The notes beneath the pieces are model-generated. The model had not been told where the DNA came from and ran no database searches. It saw only the letters and a list, made by a program, of their open reading frames with translations. DNA of 36,296 nt. Source: CAYSIX01 sp964431205. GTDB lineage: Bacteria > Planctomycetota > Phycisphaerae > Phycisphaerales > Phycisphaeraceae. Made by a program: the position numbers and the translations under genes. The stretch covers positions 1 through 36,296 of the forward strand of contig CAYSIX010000006.1 of NCBI GenBank assembly GCA_964431205.1. The letters run 5' to 3'. This document shows, in pieces, positions 1 to 8,309 of this stretch (position 1 is its first letter; each line of letters begins with the position of its first letter).

Positions 1-408
1 GTCGTCGGCGACGTCCTGCCCCGCTACGAGTACACCGACCGCGACGACATCCTCGAACTCGCCGCGCGCACCACCCCGCCCCAATGGAAGACCGGCGCCC
101 ACTGGGCCCCCAACGCCATGACCTTCTACGACCACGACGCCTTCCCCGACGAATACCGCGGCGACGCCTTCATCGCCTACCACGGCTCGTGGAACCGCGA
201 AAACCGCGCCGGGTACCAGGTCACCCACGTCCTGTTCGAGGACGGCCGACCGTACGGCGAACGCCCCATGGTGCGCTTCCTCACCGAGTCGGGTGACGTG
301 CTGGGCCGACCCGTGGACGTCGTCGTCGATCGCGACGGGTCGCTGCTGATCAGCGATGACTTCAGCCAGACCAAGAGCATCTACCGGCTGCGCCATGTGG
401 GCCCGTGA
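1..408 (+). CDS. PQQ-dependent sugar dehydrogenase-like protein, C-terminal part
   Basis: The reading frame is open from base 1 to the TGA at 406-408, so only the last 135 codons are present and the start lies outside the window. The stretch HWAPNAMTFYDHDAFP, followed by a YHGSWNRE segment and a GRPVDVVVDRDGSLLISDD blade, is typical of the sorbosone/glucose dehydrogenase beta-propeller family (GSDH type). These are periplasmic or secreted PQQ enzymes that oxidise sugars or sugar aldehydes. The next gene starts 14 bases before this stop and encodes a c-type cytochrome lipoprotein, a natural electron acceptor for such a dehydrogenase. The family call is firm from these motifs; the substrate cannot be read from this part. 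Confidence 0.85.
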   Translation, partial: VVGDVLPRYEYTDRDDILELAARTTPPQWKTGAHWAPNAMTFYDHDAFPDEYRGDAFIAYHGSWNRENRAGYQVTHVLFEDGRPYGERPMVRFLTESGDVLGRPVDVVVDRDGSLLISDDFSQTKSIYRLRHVGP

Positions 409-1042
409 GTCGAACGGCGGGGCGCTGATCGTCGCGACGGTCGCCGTGTTGGCGATCGGCGGTTGCGACCGTGTCGAGACGGGCGAGCCGGAGTGGGAGG
501 ACCTGCCGCCGCTGGAATCTGTGGAAGAACCCATGGTGTCGACGGAATCGCGGAACGCGGACCCCGAGCCCGACGCTAGCCACGACGCACCCACCGAGGC
601 CGCCGAGCCGGTCAACCTCACGCTGCCACCCGTCGCCACGTTCGACCGGGCCTGCGCCCGCTGCCACGGCCCGGAGGGGTCGTTCTACGGCCGGGGCTTC
701 GCCAGCCATCCCGACGAGCTGCGCCAAGTGATCGACGAGATGATGCGCGGCCCGGCGTTTCTGGACCCGACCGAGTCGGACGTCGAGGCGATGACGGCGT
801 ACCACCGGGCGCTGGCGGCCGATGAGCCGTTCGTGGCGGTGACCAACGCCGCCGACGCCGTCGCCGGCGAGCCGATCGAGTTCGACGCCTCGCCCGACGC
901 CGACGTCACCGTCGCACGCGACAACGGGACGGCTACGCTGACCGTCGCGCGCGACGACGCCTCGGTCACGATCCACTTCCCGCGACAGCTCTGGTCGCAC
1001 GGCGAGCCTGGCGCATCGTCCGACGCGTCAGAAGCGCCGTGA
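395..1042 (+). CDS. c-type cytochrome lipoprotein
   Basis: The predicted product has 215 residues. The N-terminus is a lipoprotein signal: a hydrophobic run at residues 10-23 ends in AIGGC, with Cys24 as the lipid-bearing residue. After an acidic, proline-rich linker (about 25-80) comes one haem-attachment motif, CARCH (Cys87, Cys90, His91), followed by a helical region with several Met that could supply the distal ligand, as in small class I cytochromes c. The ATG at 395 is chosen because it overlaps the upstream dehydrogenase stop by 14 bases and gives a good lipoprotein signal; an earlier in-frame ATG at 356 would lie deep inside the upstream gene. The likely role is to take electrons from the PQQ dehydrogenase. 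The C-terminal 60 residues have no recognisable domain. Confidence 0.8.
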   Translation: MWARESNGGALIVATVAVLAIGGCDRVETGEPEWEDLPPLESVEEPMVSTESRNADPEPDASHDAPTEAAEPVNLTLPPVATFDRACARCHGPEGSFYGRGFASHPDELRQVIDEMMRGPAFLDPTESDVEAMTAYHRALAADEPFVAVTNAADAVAGEPIEFDASPDADVTVARDNGTATLTVARDDASVTIHFPRQLWSHGEPGASSDASEAP

Positions 1043-1351
1043 TCGAAGGTGCCGGGAGTCGTGCGCACACGGCACGGCGCGCTCCCTACGTTTCTCTTGC
1101 GCGGCAGCGCTTCGTAACCGACCGTGATCAAGCCCGTTGCGGCCCTCGCCACGTTCCGCCGTGCGCACGAGGCCGACGCCCCGTCCATGAGTAGAGCCAT
1201 GGAAGGGCTCGAGCGTCCATGGGCAAAGATGAAGGTTCAAGGTGCACAAAAGCAGGCGTCCGGTGATGATCCAGTCCACCACTCTGCTCCCCCGTAACGG
1301 CGTCGCTGCCCACCGATTGGTCTGGTTGACGCAAGCGCGCTGCCGAAACCC

Positions 1352-1382
1352 GACCAGTTTCCAGACCAGTTCGAGACCAGTT
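1352..1382 (+). repeat. Triplicate GACCAGTT direct repeat
   Basis: GACCAGTT occurs at 1352-1359, 1364-1371 and 1375-1382. The spacing is 12 and then 11 bases, close to one helical turn, so the copies would lie on the same face of DNA. This lies about 120 bases upstream of the -35 element of the next gene. It could be an activator-binding array or simple local duplication. Confidence 0.55.
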
Positions 1383-1404
1383 CCGAGTTTCGAGATTCGA
1401 GGTC

Positions 1405-1420
1405 GGGCAGGGCGGGCGGG
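1405..1420 (+). other. Potential G-quadruplex motif
   Basis: Four runs of three G are separated by loops of 2, 1 and 1 bases (GGGCAGGGCGGGCGGG). Short loops favour a stable intramolecular quadruplex. It lies upstream of the promoter at 1504-1532. In GC-rich DNA such a motif may arise by chance. Confidence 0.4.
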
Positions 1421-1503
1421 CGGCACGGCCGGGGCGGAGCGGCAGGGGGGTGCGGCGGCGGCGTGGACAGGGGGCCGGGGCGACGCCGCGGGACGTGTAT
1501 CGT

Positions 1504-1532
1504 TTGCACCGCCACGCCCGGCGGACCATAAT
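1504..1532 (+). promoter_or_regulatory. Sigma70-like promoter for the Gfo/Idh/MocA gene
   Basis: A -35 box TTGCAC (1504-1509) is separated by exactly 17 bases from a -10 box CATAAT (1527-1532). Transcription would start near 1539, giving a leader of about 64 bases before the ATG at 1603. This also supports the 1603 start, because the longer frame opening at 1450 would begin before the promoter. Confidence 0.6.
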
Positions 1533-1602
1533 GACCGCTCTCGGCGGGCGCGGGCCTGGCCCGGCCGACACCCTGAAATCACCCCACGACCCGGAGCTCT
1601 GC

Positions 1603-2733
1603 ATGACCACCGCCCAACTGTCACCTGCCCCGGCCACGACCAGGCCGAAGCCCGAGCCGAAGCTGCGCGTCGCCTTCATCGGCGCCGGCGGGATCGCCGA
1701 GGCGCACCTCAAGGCCTTCCAGAAGATGGAGGACGTCGAGATCGTCGCGCTGTCGGACGTCAACGAGAAGGTCCTCGCGGACAAGGCCGAACGGTACGGG
1801 CTCGAGAAGGACCGCGTCTTCACCGATTACCGCCGGATGCTGGAGAAGGTGGAGATCGACGCGGTGGACGTGTGCACGCCGAACGGGCTGCACGCGCCCA
1901 ACGCGATCGCGGCGAGCAAGGCGGGGTGCCACGTGATCGTGGAGAAGCCGCTGGCGATGAACGGCCGGGAGGGCCGGGAGATGCTGGCGGCGGCGAAGGC
2001 CGCCGGGCGGAAGCTGGTGATCGGGTTCCAGTATCGGTTTGACCCGAAGACGGCGTTTCTCAAGGACGCCGCCGACGCGGGCAAGCTGGGGAACGTGCTG
2101 TTCGGTCGGGTGCAGGCGTTGCGTCGGCGGGGGATCCCGAACTGGGGCGTGTTCGGTCGCAAGGAGCTGCAGGGCGGCGGCCCGCTGATCGACATCGGGG
2201 TGCACGTGCTGGAGATGTGCCACTACGTGATGGGCTCGCCCCGGCCGGTCGCGGCGACGGGGATGACCGCGACGTACCTGGGCGACAAGCCGTCGAACAC
2301 GGTGCGTTCGGTCTGGGCCGGCTGGGACTACAAGACCTACACGGTCGAGGACCTGGCGGTGGGGCACGTGCGGTTCGACAACGGGGCGGTGCTGCACATC
2401 GAGGCGATGTTCGCGGGGCACATCCCCGGCGACGTGTGGGATTTTCAGTTGATGGGGGACCGGGGCGGGTGCACGTGGTCGGGCCCGAAGCTGTACACCG
2501 ATCAGGACGGGTACATGACCAACATCGAGCCGGCGTGGCTGCCGTCGAGCCAGTTCGCCGGGTTCTTCGACGTGAAGCTGCGCAACTTCGTGGACCATGT
2601 GCTCTACGACAAGCCGACGCAGTGTCCGGTCGAGCACGGGATCATGGTCCAGGACATGCTCGACGCGATCTACGCCTCGGCCGATCAGGGCGGCCGGGAG
2701 GTGGCGATCGGGTCGGACGGCGTCGCGGCCTGA
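1603..2733 (+). CDS. Gfo/Idh/MocA family NAD(P)-dependent oxidoreductase
   Basis: The predicted product has 376 residues and is cytoplasmic. A Rossmann dinucleotide-binding motif GAGGIAEAH lies near residue 27, followed by the family hallmark EKPLA near 114 and the C-terminal domain motif GGPLIDIGVHVLEM near 195. That is the normal length and order for this family, which oxidises or epimerises sugars, inositols and their derivatives. The start at 1603 is preceded by GGAG with 6 bases of spacing and by a promoter at 1504-1532. The following gene begins 33 bases after the stop, so the two may be co-transcribed. The substrate is not predictable from sequence alone. Confidence 0.9.
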   Translation: MTTAQLSPAPATTRPKPEPKLRVAFIGAGGIAEAHLKAFQKMEDVEIVALSDVNEKVLADKAERYGLEKDRVFTDYRRMLEKVEIDAVDVCTPNGLHAPNAIAASKAGCHVIVEKPLAMNGREGREMLAAAKAAGRKLVIGFQYRFDPKTAFLKDAADAGKLGNVLFGRVQALRRRGIPNWGVFGRKELQGGGPLIDIGVHVLEMCHYVMGSPRPVAATGMTATYLGDKPSNTVRSVWAGWDYKTYTVEDLAVGHVRFDNGAVLHIEAMFAGHIPGDVWDFQLMGDRGGCTWSGPKLYTDQDGYMTNIEPAWLPSSQFAGFFDVKLRNFVDHVLYDKPTQCPVEHGIMVQDMLDAIYASADQGGREVAIGSDGVAA

Positions 2734-2766
2734 GCCGCCGCCGCGTTCCCGGAGCCGGGGCCTCGC

Positions 2767-3183
2767 ATGGTTGTTCAGCACCGCCTGCAACTGAGCACCG
2801 CCGGTCATCGGGACATGCACGACCTGACGGCGCGAGTCGAGCGGCTCGTCGCCGACGCCGGCGTGCGGACCGGGATCGCGCACGTGTTCAACGTCGGCAG
2901 CACGGGGGCGATCGGCGTGATCGAGTTCGAGCCGGGCCTCCAGCGTGACCTGCCCGAGGCGCTCGACCGCCTGCTGCCGCCCAGCCGCGAGTACGGCCAC
3001 GAGCAGGCGTGGCACGACGGCAACGGCCACTCGCACCTGCAGGCGACGCTGCTGGGGCCGTCCGTGACCGTGCCGATCGCCGGCGGCCGGCTGGTGCTCG
3101 GGACGTGGCAGCAGGTGTTCCACCTCGAGTGCGACGTCCGCCCGCGAGACCGAACGGTCCTCGTCACGATCTACGGTGAATGA
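2767..3183 (+). CDS. YjbQ/UPF0047 family protein (secondary thiamine-phosphate synthase)
   Basis: The predicted product has 138 residues, the usual length of the YjbQ/UPF0047 family. The signature region is complete: a conserved HDGNGHSHLQATLLGPS segment around residue 85 and RLVLGTWQQVFHLECD near 112, ending in the usual YGE. Family members can replace thiamine-phosphate synthase weakly in vivo, which gave rise to the name, but their physiological role is unsettled. The ATG at 2767 gives the family's expected N-terminus (QHRLQLSTAGHRDMHDLT). It follows the Gfo/Idh/MocA gene by 33 bases and is the last plus-strand gene before a convergent pair. Confidence 0.88.
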   Translation: MVVQHRLQLSTAGHRDMHDLTARVERLVADAGVRTGIAHVFNVGSTGAIGVIEFEPGLQRDLPEALDRLLPPSREYGHEQAWHDGNGHSHLQATLLGPSVTVPIAGGRLVLGTWQQVFHLECDVRPRDRTVLVTIYGE

Positions 3184-3323
3184 CCGGTCCGGCACGACCC
3201 AACGCGTCCCCCTCGTCGCCGCACCACCGCCTCGGCACTGCAACCGTCCCCGCGTCGTGACCACCGAACTCGACCGGCGGCCGACCGATCTACCGTTAAG
3301 TGGCCAATGCTTTACCGGCTGAC

Positions 3324-5606
3324 CTACCCGGTCGTGGCGGTGGGGGCGGCGCGGCGGCGAAGCAGCAGCGGGGCGAGCAGGGTCGTCGCCATGGCGCCGG
3401 TCGGCTCGGGCACGGCGGCGCTGAGCCCGGTGCCGAAGTTGAGCTGCCAGAGACCCAGGTCGAAGGTGTCGACGTCGTGATCGCCGTCGAAGTCGGCCGA
3501 GAGGCCTTGGCCGGTCATGCCGAACTGCGTCTGCCAGAGGCCCAGGTCGAAGGCGTCGACCCGGCCGTCGTGATTGGCGTCGCCGGGGAGCAGGTCGATG
3601 ACGCGCAGCTCGGCGCGCGTATCGGTGATGTTCAGCGACAGGGCCAGATCATCTTCTGTCAGGTCGGGCAGCAGCAAATGATCGAACCGGCCCACGATCG
3701 AGCCGGCGGTGAGGAACGTGAACGTGTCGCCGTGTTTGGGCGTGAAGCCGTTGATCAGGTCGAGGGCCAGCGTGCCGCCGAGGGTGGCGACGCCGTCGAC
3801 CTCGAGGGTGTCGAAGTCGGCGGCGCTGGCGGCTTCGATCTGCAGCGTGCCGCTCTGCAGCGTGAGGCGGCCCTGCACGTGCGTGGCCCCGGTACTGTTG
3901 CCGGGCGCGAGGGTGCCGCCGTCGTTGGTCAGGTCGCCGACCACGATGTCGGCGTGAAGCGAGCCGCCGGTGAAGCTGAACACGCTGTTGTCGCCGATGC
4001 GCAGCAGGGGCGTGGTCAACGCGCCGCCATGGAGCACGAGCACGCCTTGCGCCGTATCGGTGCCGCCGACGATCAGCTCATCGTGGACGATGAGCCAACC
4101 GGAAGTCACGCTGAGCACGGCCGAGTCGCCGTCATCCGGCGCGACCACGACGACGCCGCCGTGTTGTCCGACGGCGTCCACCACGGCAGCGCCGTCGCGA
4201 ACGTGCACGGTGTCATGGCGCGACGGTTGCCAGCCGTGCGTCCAGTTCTGCGACAGGGCATAGCGGTTGTTGATGCCGCCAAACTCGATGGGGCCGGGCG
4301 CGGCGAAGGCGGCCAGATCATGGAGATAGTCCTCGAGGTTGGTGTAGCCATCGTTATCGAAGTCGCCGTTGTGGTCCGCGCTGTTGGGGTCGAGGCCGTG
4401 AGCGACCTCCCAGGCGTCGGGCATGCCGTCGCGATCGGTGTCGATGGGAGCCGGCAGGCCCCCGAGCGTGGCGAAGCCGCCGTTGGTGATGCCCGGCAAC
4501 TGGCTCTCGCGGCTGATGCGCGACCCGGTGTGGGTGGCGACCTGGTTGTGGAGCAGTTGATCCACCTCGTCGCGGTCCCAGGGCGTGGCGCCGAACTGTT
4601 CGAGCACGCGGTCGTAGGCGGCGGCGGGGCCGCCGGCCTGCCAGACGTCGGGCGCGGGGAAGGGCGCGGCGAACCAGTTGTAGGCGCTGCTGATGATGGA
4701 TTGGCTCGAGCGGGCCTGATCGCGGGTGTAGACGATGGGCTCGTGATCGTGATCGCCGTCCCGGTCGAGGGCGTTGAGGCCGTAATACAGGTCGTAGTTC
4801 TGGGTTCGCCCGCCGGTCATCATCGGCCGGCCGCTGCCGCCGACGTTGGAGATGTAGGTGTTGCCGTCAAAGTTGGCTCGCCAGTTGGGGTTGACGTCGG
4901 TCTCGGAGTCGCCGGCGATGAAGCCGTTGTGGTAGTTGTAGACGACGTTGTCGCGCCAGTCGATCAGCTCCGCACGGGCCTTGGGGTTGCGGGTCTCGTT
5001 GTGGGCGTAGAGGTTGTGATGGAACGAGAGCTTGCCGGCGCCCTCGATCAGCGAGCCGGCCGAGTGGTCCACCATGCCGTACGCAACCGAGCTGTATTGG
5101 AGGGTGATGTCGCGTCCCTGGACGGAGAAGTTTTCGTCAAAGGCAAACTGCGCCGAGACGTGGTCGAAAATCACGCGGTCGGAGTTGTTGTTGACGTTGA
5201 CCGCGTCGACCCGGCCCGCGCTCTTGCCCGGGCGGAAGCGCATGTGACGGACGACAATGTCGTCGGCGCCGACGGAGAACTGGTTGCCGCGTACGCCGAC
5301 GCCGCCCGGCGCGGTCTGGCCCGCGATGGTGATGTTGTCTCGCGTGACGCCGAGCTTGCTGTTCAGGTCGATCCACCCGCCGACGTCGAAGACGATGGTG
5401 CGTCCGCCGCCGGGGGCGTTCTCGATGCCGTGGCGGAGCGAGCCGACGCCGCCGTCGTTGAGATTGGTCACGTGATAGACGTCGCCGCCGCGCCCGCCCG
5501 GGTTGTCGGCACCAAATCCTTCCGCTCCGGGGAACGCGGGGATGGCTTGCGCGGCGCCTTGCCAAAGCAACAGGGCGGCCGCGGGGATGACGGAACATCT
5601 GAGCAT
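3324..5606 (-). CDS. Secreted pectate lyase-like beta-helix protein with dockerin and PEP-CTERM
   Basis: The predicted product has 760 residues. A signal peptide ends near AAQA (residue 21) and the mature protein begins IPAFPGAEGFG, the characteristic N-terminus of PL1-like planctomycete lyases. A right-handed beta-helix (about 22-380) contains NITIAGQTAPGGVGV and FDHVSAQFAFDENFSV, at the place of the family's active-site strand. Then come a calcium-binding DTDRDGMPDAW segment (near 390), a beta-rich region with a GGTLAPG motif, a dockerin-like pair of repeats (about 674-726) and a VPEP sorting tail followed by a short hydrophobic run and RRR. The start at 5606 is chosen for an AGGAG about 10 bases upstream; an ATG at 5639 would add RRRRR to the signal's n-region and is also possible. 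Substrate is unknown. Confidence 0.82.
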   Translation of the reverse strand: MLRCSVIPAAALLLWQGAAQAIPAFPGAEGFGADNPGGRGGDVYHVTNLNDGGVGSLRHGIENAPGGGRTIVFDVGGWIDLNSKLGVTRDNITIAGQTAPGGVGVRGNQFSVGADDIVVRHMRFRPGKSAGRVDAVNVNNNSDRVIFDHVSAQFAFDENFSVQGRDITLQYSSVAYGMVDHSAGSLIEGAGKLSFHHNLYAHNETRNPKARAELIDWRDNVVYNYHNGFIAGDSETDVNPNWRANFDGNTYISNVGGSGRPMMTGGRTQNYDLYYGLNALDRDGDHDHEPIVYTRDQARSSQSIISSAYNWFAAPFPAPDVWQAGGPAAAYDRVLEQFGATPWDRDEVDQLLHNQVATHTGSRISRESQLPGITNGGFATLGGLPAPIDTDRDGMPDAWEVAHGLDPNSADHNGDFDNDGYTNLEDYLHDLAAFAAPGPIEFGGINNRYALSQNWTHGWQPSRHDTVHVRDGAAVVDAVGQHGGVVVVAPDDGDSAVLSVTSGWLIVHDELIVGGTDTAQGVLVLHGGALTTPLLRIGDNSVFSFTGGSLHADIVVGDLTNDGGTLAPGNSTGATHVQGRLTLQSGTLQIEAASAADFDTLEVDGVATLGGTLALDLINGFTPKHGDTFTFLTAGSIVGRFDHLLLPDLTEDDLALSLNITDTRAELRVIDLLPGDANHDGRVDAFDLGLWQTQFGMTGQGLSADFDGDHDVDTFDLGLWQLNFGTGLSAAVPEPTGAMATTLLAPLLLRRRAAPTATTG
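3426..3584 (-). repeat. Dockerin-like module, copy 1 (in the beta-helix protein)
   Basis: This encodes 53 residues with two calcium-binding half-repeats (DANHDGRVDAFDLG and DFDGDHDVDTFDLG) separated by QFGMTGQGLSA. The linker and the following AAVPEP tail nearly match the copies at 16454-16612 and 19423-19581, although the host proteins are otherwise unrelated. Confidence 0.8.
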
Positions 5607-5724
5607 ACGTCTGCGTCTCCTGGTCTGCGGCAAAGTCATTCGCCAGCCACCACTTCGCACAGGGTCGGGCGGATTCCATTCCGAGGCGGGACGCCGGGAG
5701 AACAAGAGCAACAGGCATCGCGCA

Positions 5725-8145
5725 TCAAGCCTCGCAGTCATGTACGAGCCGTCCGGCCGCGCGGCGGGGCAGGATCAGCGGCAGCGCCACCGCGAGCAGG
5801 CTGAGCGTCGCGGGCGAGGGGATCTGGCTGACCAGGTAGAGTTGTCCGCCGTCGACCTCGTACGTGTAGCCGGGCGTCACGGTCTCGAACCCGCCGCCGA
5901 TCGAATCGGCTGTAAGGATAAGCCAGCGCTGGCCAACCGTAGGGGTGAACCCATCAAGCGGGACGGCGTCGAGCGCGCCGCCCAGCGCGGCCTGCTCATC
6001 GACGGTCACCATGTCGTGGCCCTCGTCGTCGAGCTCGATACGCAGCGCACCGGCGAGGATCGTCAGGTCGCCGAGCACGTGAGTCGTTCCGATGCTGCGT
6101 CCCGGCGCCAGCGTGCCGCCTTGGTTGACCAGGTCGAAGCGGACCTCGTCGGCGTGCAGCTCCCCGCCCGTGAAATCGAACGCCCCGTTCGCGCCGCGGC
6201 TCAGCACCGCCGTGTAGAGCTCGCCGCCGGTGAGCGACAGCGTCGCGTCCGCCGCGTCGTCCCCGCCGATCGTCAGCTCATCCGCGACGCGCAGCCACCC
6301 GTCCGAGATCCGAAGCTCGGCGACGTCATCGGCGTGGGCGCCGATCGTCAGCGACCCGGCGTGCTGGCCCACCGCGTCGACCACCGCCACGCCCGCGTTC
6401 ACCTGCACGGCGTCGAAACGTGACGGCTGCCAGGTGATGTCCCAGTTGGTGATCTGCGCATAGCGATTGTTGGTTGCGCCGGCGAAGGCGATCGGCCGCG
6501 GCGCGGGCCAGGCAGCGAGGTCGTTCAGATACTCCTCCAGGTCTGTGTACCCGTCGTCGTCGAAGTCGCCGTTGTGGTCGGCGACGTCGGGATCGAGCCC
6601 GTGCAACCCTTCCCAGTGATCCGGCATGCCGTCCCCGTCCGTGTCCCAGCCCGCCTCGCGGCGAAACGGCGCTTCACCGGTGACCGGGTCGGCGCGCAAG
6701 GCCAGCATGTCCCGCCACTCCACCCCTTCGTCGGGATCGTCGTTGAACGGATCGTCCGCCCACGCCATGACCCGCCCCGTGCCCGCGCGGACCTCTTCGA
6801 TGATGCGTTGGTCCACCGTCGCCCGCTCCCACCAGCGCGAGCCGACAAAGTCGAGCACGCGATCGAACGCATCCTCGGCGGTATCGGTGACGCCGGTGTA
6901 CGTCGGGCCGTCGAACCACAGCGGCGCGGACTTGATGGCCGAGCGGTCGAAGTCCACGTCATTGAGCGCGATGGTGTCCTCGGCGTCCCCATCCTTATTG
7001 ACGTCCTTGACATTGCCGCTGTGGAACACCTCGGTGAACAGGCGCAGCGGGTCGTCGCCGTCGAAGATGCCGGTGCTGCCGGCGCGGGGGACGACGTCGG
7101 CGCCCGAGACGTCGTCGCCGCCCGGACCGGCGAGGTAGAAGTTGTTGATGAAGTTGTTCTGGCTTGGCTGCCTGCCCGCGCCCGTGCCCGCGTGATGGAA
7201 CAGCCAGTTGTAGAAGACGTTGTTGCGGAAATCGTTGAACGCTCCAACGTCCGGGTCGCTGAGCGCATCCTGCTCGGTGCCGACGCGCGGCAGCCGGCCC
7301 TTCTGGTGCGCGTACAGATTGTGGTGCACGCTGATGGACGCGTTCGACCCGCCCTGCAACAGCGACCCGAAGGCGTGCCCGGTCGCCCCGCCGCCTTCCG
7401 CGTCGCCTTGAGGATAGTTCTGCCCCTGCGAGATGTTGCTGTACTGGATGGTGATGTGGTCGGCTTCTTCGTTCGCCGAGATCGCCTCGTCCGTGGCGTA
7501 CACCGTGGTCACGTGGTCGATCATGATGTTCGTGCCGCTGATGTCGATGCCGTCGAAGGTGAACGAATCGGGGAAGTCGCCGGGCGTGGGGAACTCGCCG
7601 TCCTCGGGCTTGGCGAACGCGCGCAGGCCGTAACCCGGCGCGAAGGTGACGTTGCGCAGGATGGTGTTGTCGCCGCCGGCCTTGGTGACGCCGCCCATGA
7701 TGTTGACCGGGCCCGGCGCGGTCTGTCCGGCGATGGTGACGTTGCTGCCGAAGTTGAGCCGGGACTGCGAATCCCAGCCGTTGTCGTGGCCCCTTTCCTC
7801 GCCGAAGCGTCCCAGCCAGAAGGTGCCGGCGACGTCAAAGACGATCGTCCGCGGCGAACCGTCAAAGTTGCTGTCGTCCAGCCCGTAGCGAAGGGTGCCC
7901 GGCCGGTTGTCACTGAAGTTGCGATCGAGCTCCGTGACGTGGTACACGAGCCCGCCGCGCCCGCCGCTGGCGTTGGCCGCTGCCCCATCGGCGCCGGGGA
8001 AGGCGGGCAGCTCGGCCAGGGCGAGGCCGGGCGTCCACCACACCGCGGCGATCGCGATCATGACGCGAGCGTTGGTGCCGACAGTCGCTCGTCGCGGCCG
8101 GGGTGTCGTGATCCAGATGAACGGTCTAGGCTGTGCGGCAAACAT
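5725..8145 (-). CDS. Secreted pectate lyase-like beta-helix protein
   Basis: The predicted product has 806 residues. The start at 8145 is preceded by GGGAG about 10 bases away. An unusually long signal region (hydrophobic 29-44, ending ALA) is followed by ELPAFPGADG, the same mature N-terminus type as the neighbour downstream. The beta-helix carries NVTIAGQTAPGPVNIMGG and DHVTTVYATDEAIS, and ends in a calcium-binding DTDGDGMPDHW segment near residue 500. A second beta-rich region with GGTLAPGRSIG follows. The tail is IPSPATLSLLAVALPLILPRR, a variant PEP-CTERM sorting signal, with no dockerin. The gene is 118 bases upstream of the other beta-helix gene on the same strand and the pair probably forms an operon. 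I favour a polysaccharide lyase of the PL1 kind; substrate unknown. Confidence 0.82.
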   Translation of the reverse strand: MFAAQPRPFIWITTPRPRRATVGTNARVMIAIAAVWWTPGLALAELPAFPGADGAAANASGGRGGLVYHVTELDRNFSDNRPGTLRYGLDDSNFDGSPRTIVFDVAGTFWLGRFGEERGHDNGWDSQSRLNFGSNVTIAGQTAPGPVNIMGGVTKAGGDNTILRNVTFAPGYGLRAFAKPEDGEFPTPGDFPDSFTFDGIDISGTNIMIDHVTTVYATDEAISANEEADHITIQYSNISQGQNYPQGDAEGGGATGHAFGSLLQGGSNASISVHHNLYAHQKGRLPRVGTEQDALSDPDVGAFNDFRNNVFYNWLFHHAGTGAGRQPSQNNFINNFYLAGPGGDDVSGADVVPRAGSTGIFDGDDPLRLFTEVFHSGNVKDVNKDGDAEDTIALNDVDFDRSAIKSAPLWFDGPTYTGVTDTAEDAFDRVLDFVGSRWWERATVDQRIIEEVRAGTGRVMAWADDPFNDDPDEGVEWRDMLALRADPVTGEAPFRREAGWDTDGDGMPDHWEGLHGLDPDVADHNGDFDDDGYTDLEEYLNDLAAWPAPRPIAFAGATNNRYAQITNWDITWQPSRFDAVQVNAGVAVVDAVGQHAGSLTIGAHADDVAELRISDGWLRVADELTIGGDDAADATLSLTGGELYTAVLSRGANGAFDFTGGELHADEVRFDLVNQGGTLAPGRSIGTTHVLGDLTILAGALRIELDDEGHDMVTVDEQAALGGALDAVPLDGFTPTVGQRWLILTADSIGGGFETVTPGYTYEVDGGQLYLVSQIPSPATLSLLAVALPLILPRRAAGRLVHDCEA

Positions 8146-8309
8146 GACAAGGCGTCTCCCGTCCGGGGCAGTGTCAGATGCGAAGCTGGCATGATAAACC
8201 CGGATCACGCCGTAGGTAAGGAAAACCTGGCCCGGTTTACCGATCGCTTCAAAAACGGATGCAAAAGTGGCGCGCGCCGCGAGTCGTGCGCCCGAGCCCG
8301 CCCGGTTCG

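Larger units (their letters stand above)
1043..1503. other. Non-coding stretch upstream of the oxidoreductase
   Basis: I see no credible gene here. The frames that stay open are arginine-rich shadows without family motifs or ribosome sites. The stretch holds three direct copies of an 8-base word and one G-run motif (listed separately), and ends just before a sigma70-like promoter. Confidence 0.6.

Noticed and set aside
1621..3264. Long open frame of 547 codons on the minus strand
   Set aside because: It runs opposite the Gfo/Idh/MocA and YjbQ genes, is rich in Arg, His, Val and Pro without any family motif, and is a codon-bias shadow in GC-rich DNA.
3314..3332. ACCGG/CCGGT inverted repeat as a terminator between convergent genes
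   Set aside because: The stem is only 5 bases, overlaps the stop of the minus-strand gene and has no T-run on either side.
3300..5804. 834-codon open frame on the plus strand
   Set aside because: It is antisense to the beta-helix protein with a signal peptide, dockerin and sorting tail; its own product is repetitive Val/Ala/Gly with no domain.
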